64,000 bases of DNA from Atopobiaceae bacterium. GTDB taxonomy: Bacteria; Actinomycetota; Coriobacteriia; Coriobacteriales; Atopobiaceae. How positions within the stretch are numbered: the first letter of the stretch is position 1; each line of letters starts with the position of its first letter. This document shows positions 59,635-64,000 of the stretch, piece by piece. The notes under the pieces were generated by a model. The model was not told the origin of the DNA and made no database searches. It saw only the letters and a program-made list of their open reading frames with translations. The stretch is taken from the NCBI GenBank assembly GCA_017533825.1, contig JAFWIE010000017.1, positions 62,001 through 126,000 on the forward strand. Direction: 5' to 3'. The translations under genes were made by a program, and so were the position numbers.

Positions 59635-59922
59635 CTATCCCAATACCTCGACCTCTACCGAGGTGCCCACACGCTGTCCGAGCGCACGTGCGAGCGTACG
59701 AATCGCCTTGATGGTCCTGCCCCGCCGTCCGATAATCCTACCGGTATCGGCCTCCGCACAGGTGACCTCAATCAGCGATCCGTCCTCGCCGTCAGTCACG
59801 TCCATCGAGACGGCATCCTCGTCATCAACGAGACCGCACACGATGTACTCCACGAGATCTGCCACTTTGTCTGAAGCCATCTCCTGAACTTCGGCATTCC
59901 GCTCCGCCGTATCTGCAGGCAC
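59635..59922 (-). CDS. khpA: KH-domain RNA-binding protein KhpA
   Basis: Small KH protein that binds RNA, often with KhpB, and affects cell elongation in streptococci. The KH core is DTGRIIGRRGRTIKAIRTLA with the GxxG loop GRRG. The GTG at 59922 has GGAG five bases upstream and follows the rpsP stop by two bases, giving 95 aa. The ATG at 59880 gives the more usual 81 aa (MASDKVADLVEYI), but its only SD-like sequence touches the start codon. Confidence 0.9.
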   Translation of the reverse strand: MPADTAERNAEVQEMASDKVADLVEYIVCGLVDDEDAVSMDVTDGEDGSLIEVTCAEADTGRIIGRRGRTIKAIRTLARALGQRVGTSVEVEVLG

Positions 59923-59924
59923 AA

Positions 59925-60233
59925 CTACTCCGCACTCGCTGCCTTGGCGGCAGCCTTCTTGGAGAGCTTGCCCTTCTTCTCGGGCATCGGCTTCTCGCCA
60001 CGCGCGATTGCGATCAGATGGGCAACGGCATTGGTCGGCTGTGCGCCCTGAGCCAGCCATGCATCGACGCGCTCAAGGTCGATATCGATGAGCTTGGGAT
60101 CAGAAACCGGGTTGTAGCGACCAACGAGCTCGATGTAGCGACCGTCACGAGGCATGCGACCATCTGCAACGACGACGCGGTAGAACGGGCGCTTCTTGGC
60201 ACCATGACGTGCCAGACGAATCTTTACTGCCAA
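59925..60233 (-). CDS. rpsP: Small ribosomal subunit protein S16
   Basis: The 102-aa S16 protein from a TTG at 60233, with AAGGAG six bases upstream. It reads [23 protein letters not shown] and then [12 protein letters not shown] with GAQPTNAV, all standard. A Lys/Ala-rich tail follows residue 80. First gene of the khpA-rimM-trmD-lepB cluster. Confidence 0.96.
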   Translation of the reverse strand: MAVKIRLARHGAKKRPFYRVVVADGRMPRDGRYIELVGRYNPVSDPKLIDIDLERVDAWLAQGAQPTNAVAHLIAIARGEKPMPEKKGKLSKKAAAKAASAE

Positions 60234-60428
60234 TGAAAGCTCCTTCGTACATGCGACGCGGATGAGGTTGTGGTGCGGCTGCGTCGCCAAGCCATACAAA
60301 CGAAAGTAAATGTTAGCGCTTTGTGCACCATAACTAAAGTGTGCATTTTGTGAATTTACATTGCTGAATGTACGAAAAAGTCGCTCTTAGTTGTCATCTT
60401 TCAAGCATGGTTCAGCCATAAGCCCTAT

Positions 60429-60434
60429 TATAAT
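60429..60434 (+). promoter_or_regulatory. Possible -10 box for the two-component operon
   Basis: A perfect TATAAT 34 bases before the response-regulator start, within an AT-rich gap (60300-60440). The -35 position is poor; TTGTCA at 60391 is too far. A regulated promoter needing an activator would look like this. Confidence 0.35.
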
Positions 60435-60468
60435 AATGTTGGTTTGGCACCTTGGGGAAGGGATGCCC

Positions 60469-61143
60469 ATGAATGCTCTAGTTGTGGAAGACGAAAGGAA
60501 CCTGGCTGATGCAATCTGCCAGATTCTTGCCGACGAGGGTACGCGCGCTGATGTGACCTACGACGGCCCAACCGGTCTCTCTATGGCGAGGACCGGCAAT
60601 TACGATGCCATCATCCTGGATGTCATGCTTCCTGGAATGGATGGACTTGAGCTCGTTCGGGAGCTGCGTCGATCTGGCATTTCGACGCCTGTGCTCATGC
60701 TTACTGCGCGCACTTCGACGCAGGATAAGGTCAATGGCCTTGATGCTGGCGCGGACGACTACATGACGAAGCCCTTCGAGTCTGCGGAGCTTCTGGCTCG
60801 TCTGCGCGCCCTCACCAGGCGCACGGGCGACGTGATGATCGAGGAATCGACCTTTGGTGACCTCACGCTCGACCTCACCACACACGACCTGCGCTGTGGC
60901 AGCAAATCCGTGCACCTCTCTGGCAAGGAGTTCGAGGTCATGAAGATGCTCATGAGTTCCTCCGCGCGTGTCGTTTCGAAGCGTGACCTGCTCAATCGCG
61001 TTTGGGGCGGCAATTCCGAGGCCTCCGAGAACTCCGTGGAAGCCTACGTCTCGTTCCTGCGCAAGAAGATCAAGCATGTGGAGTCTACCGTCCAGATAAC
61101 CACCCTGCGCATGCTGGGCTACCGTCTGGAAGTCATCAAGTAG
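60469..61143 (+). CDS. OmpR/PhoB family response regulator
   Basis: A 224-aa transcription regulator. The receiver domain has the acidic pocket VVEDE, phospho-acceptor Asp51 in LDVMLPGMDG, and Lys in YMTKPF. The C-terminal winged helix has LSGKEFEVMKMLM and VWGGNSEASENSVEAYVSFL, ending in the wing ITTLRMLGYRLE. ATG 60469 has GGAAGG upstream; ATG 60463 is too close to it. The partner kinase follows 33 bp later. The stimulus is unknown. Confidence 0.93.
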   Translation: MNALVVEDERNLADAICQILADEGTRADVTYDGPTGLSMARTGNYDAIILDVMLPGMDGLELVRELRRSGISTPVLMLTARTSTQDKVNGLDAGADDYMTKPFESAELLARLRALTRRTGDVMIEESTFGDLTLDLTTHDLRCGSKSVHLSGKEFEVMKMLMSSSARVVSKRDLLNRVWGGNSEASENSVEAYVSFLRKKIKHVESTVQITTLRMLGYRLEVIK

Positions 61144-61176
61144 GTCCTCGGGTAGCACTCCCGCGGGAGGCATCGC

Positions 61177-62424
61177 ATGCTACGGTCCCTGCGTATCAAG
61201 TTCATCGCAATCATCATGGCTCTCGTCGGTACGGTTCTCATTTCCGTACTCGGCGGGAGCTTCATCTCTGCTTGGCAGACACAAGCCGATATGATTGAAA
61301 CTGCGTTGGAGCGAAGCATCAACCGAGGCATTCGCGAGCGACCGCTCATCGCCGACATCAGCAAGATGCCAAGCCAGGATGGACCCAACATGCTCATCCT
61401 CTCCGTGGAAGTTGACGAGACCGGCATGCTGCTGCAAAGCAATGACGCACCCGTCACCATCGACTCCAGTGTGCTCGCCAGCGTTCTGAGCGAGGCTCTT
61501 TCCACCGATGCGGACCGTGGCATCGACAACGAACTCCACATCGCATGGCGGAGGGCACAACTCGATGCGGGCGCATGGCGCGTGGTTATCGCCGACACTT
61601 CGTCCTCGTACTATACGCTTCGCAGTCTGGCAATCCAGGACCTTGGCATCACTGTTATCGCCATGGGGGCCCTCTTTGCCATCTCCGTCGGTCTCTCCTC
61701 GTGGCTCCTCAAGCCCGTCGAGCGTGCCTGGGAGCAGCAACGGCGCTTCGTGGCCGACGCATCACATGAGCTCAAGACCCCGTTGGCCGTCATCATCGCA
61801 AATACGCAAATCCTTGCCAAGGACGAGACACTTTCCAACGAGAGTCGACGGTGGGTCGATAGCACGGCAGACGAGTCTGCCCACATGAAAAACCTCGTCG
61901 AGGAGCTCCTCGAGCTTGCGCGTACAGACGAGAGCACGGCAGGCGCACAAGGGGTGATGCGCAAGGCGGATGTGGACTTCTCTGAGGTCGTGGAGAACGC
62001 ATCGCTCGAGTTTGATGCCATCGCCTTCGAGCGTGGGTGCGAGATTCGCGAGGAGGTGCAACCGGGACTACACGTCGAAGGCGACCCAGAATGGCTCAGT
62101 CGACTCGCCAAGATTTTGGTCGACAATGCCTGCAAGTATGCTACCTCTGGAACGCCCATCAACGTTACCTTGACCAGAGACGGCAAGCGCTGTGTCCTCA
62201 CGGTCAACAACCAAGGCCAGACGATCAGTCCCGAGGACCTCGAGCACATCTTCGACCGCTTTTACCGCACCGACAAAGCTCGCAGTCGCGAAGCAAAATC
62301 TGGCGGATTCGGGTTGGGGCTTGCCATTGCAAAGGGAATCGCCGATTCCCATGGCGGCGAGATCACCGCACAAAGCACTGACGCCGACGGCACGACCTTC
62401 CGAGTCGTACTCAACTGCCTTTAA
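61177..62424 (+). CDS. Sensor histidine kinase
   Basis: A 415-aa membrane kinase, partner of the preceding regulator. Two helices (about 9-31 and 156-178) frame an outside sensor segment of about 120 residues. The HisKA domain has His197 in DASHELKTPLAV. The ATPase domain has the N box LVDNACKYA, FDRFYRTDKARSR and the G box GGFGLGLAIAKGIADSHGG. There is little room for a HAMP domain between the second helix and His197. GGGAGG lies six bases before the ATG. Confidence 0.94.
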   Translation: MLRSLRIKFIAIIMALVGTVLISVLGGSFISAWQTQADMIETALERSINRGIRERPLIADISKMPSQDGPNMLILSVEVDETGMLLQSNDAPVTIDSSVLASVLSEALSTDADRGIDNELHIAWRRAQLDAGAWRVVIADTSSSYYTLRSLAIQDLGITVIAMGALFAISVGLSSWLLKPVERAWEQQRRFVADASHELKTPLAVIIANTQILAKDETLSNESRRWVDSTADESAHMKNLVEELLELARTDESTAGAQGVMRKADVDFSEVVENASLEFDAIAFERGCEIREEVQPGLHVEGDPEWLSRLAKILVDNACKYATSGTPINVTLTRDGKRCVLTVNNQGQTISPEDLEHIFDRFYRTDKARSREAKSGGFGLGLAIAKGIADSHGGEITAQSTDADGTTFRVVLNCL

Positions 62425-62442
62425 GGCAGACGGGACGCCCAC

Positions 62443-63630
62443 ATGAAGACGAAACATCTCTGGGACGCTCCCGCAATCGGCCTCCTCGACCTCGACGCGT
62501 TCTTTGCCTCTGTAGAACAGCTCGATCATCCCGAGTGGCGTGGGCGCCCCGTCATCGTCGGCTCGCAGTCGCCTCGCGGCGTCGTCTCCACGGCAAGCTA
62601 TGAGGCTCGCACATACGGCGTACATTCTGCGATGCCCTCGTTCCAGGCAGCCCGACTCTGTCCTCATGCCATCTGGGCGCTCCCTCGCTTCGAACGCTAC
62701 AAGGAGTTGAGCATCGCCGTGATGCAGATGCTCATCGACGAGACGCCTCTCGTCGAGCAAGTGTCCATTGACGAGGCATTCTTTGACGTCACGCCTGGGC
62801 AGTATGCAGTCGAATCTCCCCTCGAGACCTGCAGACGCATCCAAAGGCGTGTTGCGGATCTAGGCGTCACCTGCTCCATAGGACTCGGCACCAACAAGAC
62901 CGTCGCAAAGATCGCATCCGAGCGAGAGAAGCCACGTGGACTCACCGTCGTGATGCCGGGAACAGAGGCTGCCTTCCTTGCTCCGCTGCCAGTGCGCGCG
63001 CTATCGGGCATCGGAAAGTCCACCGAGCAAGCACTCACGGCCATGCACATCCGTTCGCTCGGGCAACTGGCAGCACAGGACCCGCGCGAGATGGAGTGGC
63101 GATTTGGCGTAAGCGGACCGCGTATGGTGTTGCGCGCCTCCGGCAGGGAGCGAAGCACCGTGCATGCCGCTACCTACCGTGAGCGCCCCAAATCGGTTTC
63201 CAACGAGCAGACCTTTGCTCGTGACCTCACCACGCGCGATGAGCTTCATGCCGCAATCGGACACGTCTGCGAGAAGGTTGGCGCACGCTTGAGGTCCAAA
63301 GGCCTCAGGGGCTCGCAAGTAACGCTCAAGCTGAAATTTGATACTTCACGCACCCACACCGGCCAGTGTCAGCTGTCTCGTTCCACGAACAACGAGCGCG
63401 TCTTTGGCCCCGTCGCCTGCAAACTGCTTGACGGACTCTGGACCGAGGGGGTTTCCGTACGGCTCGTCGGGGTGGCCGTCAGCGGCTTCGATGCCCATCC
63501 GGAGCAGCTCTCGCTCTTCGAGGAGAGCGAGGACCGCGAGGACACACAGGCGCTCGTCGAAGCCACCGATCAACTGCGGAAGCGATTCGGCTCGAAGGCC
63601 GTCATATATGGCAGGGACTTACGCCTCTGA
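62443..63630 (+). CDS. dinB: DNA polymerase IV (Y family)
   Basis: Error-prone translesion polymerase. The 395 aa have the metal-binding Asp in LLDLDAFFASVEQ, the YEAR-type ASYEARTYGVHSAMP, and the catalytic SIDEAFFDVT. CSIGLGTNKTVAKIAS and the helix-hairpin-helix LSGIGKST follow. Near the end is the beta-clamp motif QLSLF. It starts 18 bp after the kinase and may share its transcript. Its last 12 bp overlap the end of rsfS on the other strand. Confidence 0.96.
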   Translation: MKTKHLWDAPAIGLLDLDAFFASVEQLDHPEWRGRPVIVGSQSPRGVVSTASYEARTYGVHSAMPSFQAARLCPHAIWALPRFERYKELSIAVMQMLIDETPLVEQVSIDEAFFDVTPGQYAVESPLETCRRIQRRVADLGVTCSIGLGTNKTVAKIASEREKPRGLTVVMPGTEAAFLAPLPVRALSGIGKSTEQALTAMHIRSLGQLAAQDPREMEWRFGVSGPRMVLRASGRERSTVHAATYRERPKSVSNEQTFARDLTTRDELHAAIGHVCEKVGARLRSKGLRGSQVTLKLKFDTSRTHTGQCQLSRSTNNERVFGPVACKLLDGLWTEGVSVRLVGVAVSGFDAHPEQLSLFEESEDREDTQALVEATDQLRKRFGSKAVIYGRDLRL

Positions 63631-63999
63631 CGGCTCATCATGTGATTCAAGCCCCACGTCCACCAACGGCGCGTCGCCCCAAAGCCGCTCGAGCCGATAA
63701 TAATCACGTGCCTCGGGCAGGAACGCATGAACGACAAGTGAGCCGTAGTCGAGCAGAATCCAGCTCGCACCCGCACGTCCCTCGTGCGAGAGCGGCTTCA
63801 ATCCAGCGTTCAGCCTGACCTTCTCCTCGATCTCCTCGATGATCGCATCAAGCAGTCGCGCGTTCGTCGCAGTGCAAATCAAGAAGTAGTCGCACACGTC
63901 CGAGAGCGCCGTGAGGTCGAGCACCGTAATGTCGGTTGCCTTCTTCTCGTCTGCCGCATGTGCTGCGATGCGAGCAAGTTCGTTCGAGGTCACTGTCAT
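63619..63999 (-). CDS. rsfS: Ribosomal silencing factor RsfS
   Basis: Binds L14 and blocks joining of the 30S and 50S subunits in starved cells. The 126 aa have ATDITVLDLTALSDVCDYFLICT, then the NxRxxxAI-like NARLLDAIIEEIEEKVR, HEGRAGASWILLDYGSLVVHAF and EARDYYRLERLWGDAP, matching the family well. The ATG lies one base from the window edge, so its SD and any upstream nadD cannot be seen. Confidence 0.95.
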   Translation of the reverse strand: MTVTSNELARIAAHAADEKKATDITVLDLTALSDVCDYFLICTATNARLLDAIIEEIEEKVRLNAGLKPLSHEGRAGASWILLDYGSLVVHAFLPEARDYYRLERLWGDAPLVDVGLESHDEPSEA

Positions 64000-64000
64000 A

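Overview
The window is a dense stretch of bacterial chromosome with high GC, short intergenic gaps, frequent GTG and TTG starts and strong Shine-Dalgarno (SD) sites. The gene set includes a complete-looking run of MEP-pathway genes (dxr, ispG, ispH), two-subunit GlyRS (glyQ/glyS), pyruvate phosphate dikinase, a clostridial-type phosphofructokinase, ScpA/ScpB and TrmFO. Together with the actinobacterial style of the sequence this suggests an anaerobic Coriobacteriia member (Olsenella/Atopobium-like). That placement is inference from gene content only; there is no rRNA gene here to test it.

Region 1 (1-22.5 kb) is nearly all on the minus strand. It holds the end of a nuclease gene (nfo), coaBC, a zinc-ribbon coiled-coil protein, a lipoprotein, a family-3 glycosidase, a cysteine desulfurase, rpe, gpsA-plsY-der, a radical-SAM-like DUF512 protein, ispH next to a cmk-plsC fusion, rluB-scpB-scpA, a small M50 protease, an ABC-F ATPase, a second family-3 glycosidase and a lipoprotein amidase. 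Lipid precursor supply, chromosome condensation, rRNA modification and wall turnover are its main themes.

Region 2 (22.6-30.6 kb) is the accessory part. It has a lone STAS protein, tRNA-Val, and then a non-coding tract with 17-bp tandem repeats and a 94-bp AT-rich element bounded by 15-bp inverted repeats. Next comes a tiny double-glycine leader peptide gene with an apparent frameshift, followed by YjbR, GNAT, a CLC transporter, an amidohydrolase, phosphofructokinase, an M18 aminopeptidase, a membrane protein and two tRNAs with clear promoters and terminators.

Region 3 (30.7-43.4 kb) is a housekeeping block on the minus strand: rpsB-tsf, a strong terminator, then pyrH-frr-uppS-cdsA-dxr-rseP-ispG-proS. 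It joins nucleotide supply, ribosome recycling, isoprenoid and phospholipid synthesis and a site-2 protease. An NlpC/P60 wall hydrolase lies upstream of it.

Region 4 (42.4-50.2 kb) carries rplS, rnhB, and the yraN-yifB-dprA-trmFO-xerC operon (DNA processing, competence-type ATPase, tRNA methylation and Xer recombination), plus a DUF6273 lipoprotein.

Region 5 (50.3-60.3 kb) starts with decayed gene remnants, followed by ppdK and a half-length homologue of the PPDK regulatory protein, then glyS-glyQ and the rpsP-khpA-rimM-trmD-lepB translation and secretion cluster.

Region 6 (60.4-64 kb) turns to the plus strand with a two-component system and DNA polymerase IV, ending with rsfS converging on it.

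The observations I find most worth following are the frameshifted double-glycine peptide and its unusual surroundings, the PPDK regulator that lacks its kinase half, an RseP-type protease with an inserted winged-helix-like segment, and a family-3 glycosidase missing the catalytic histidine.
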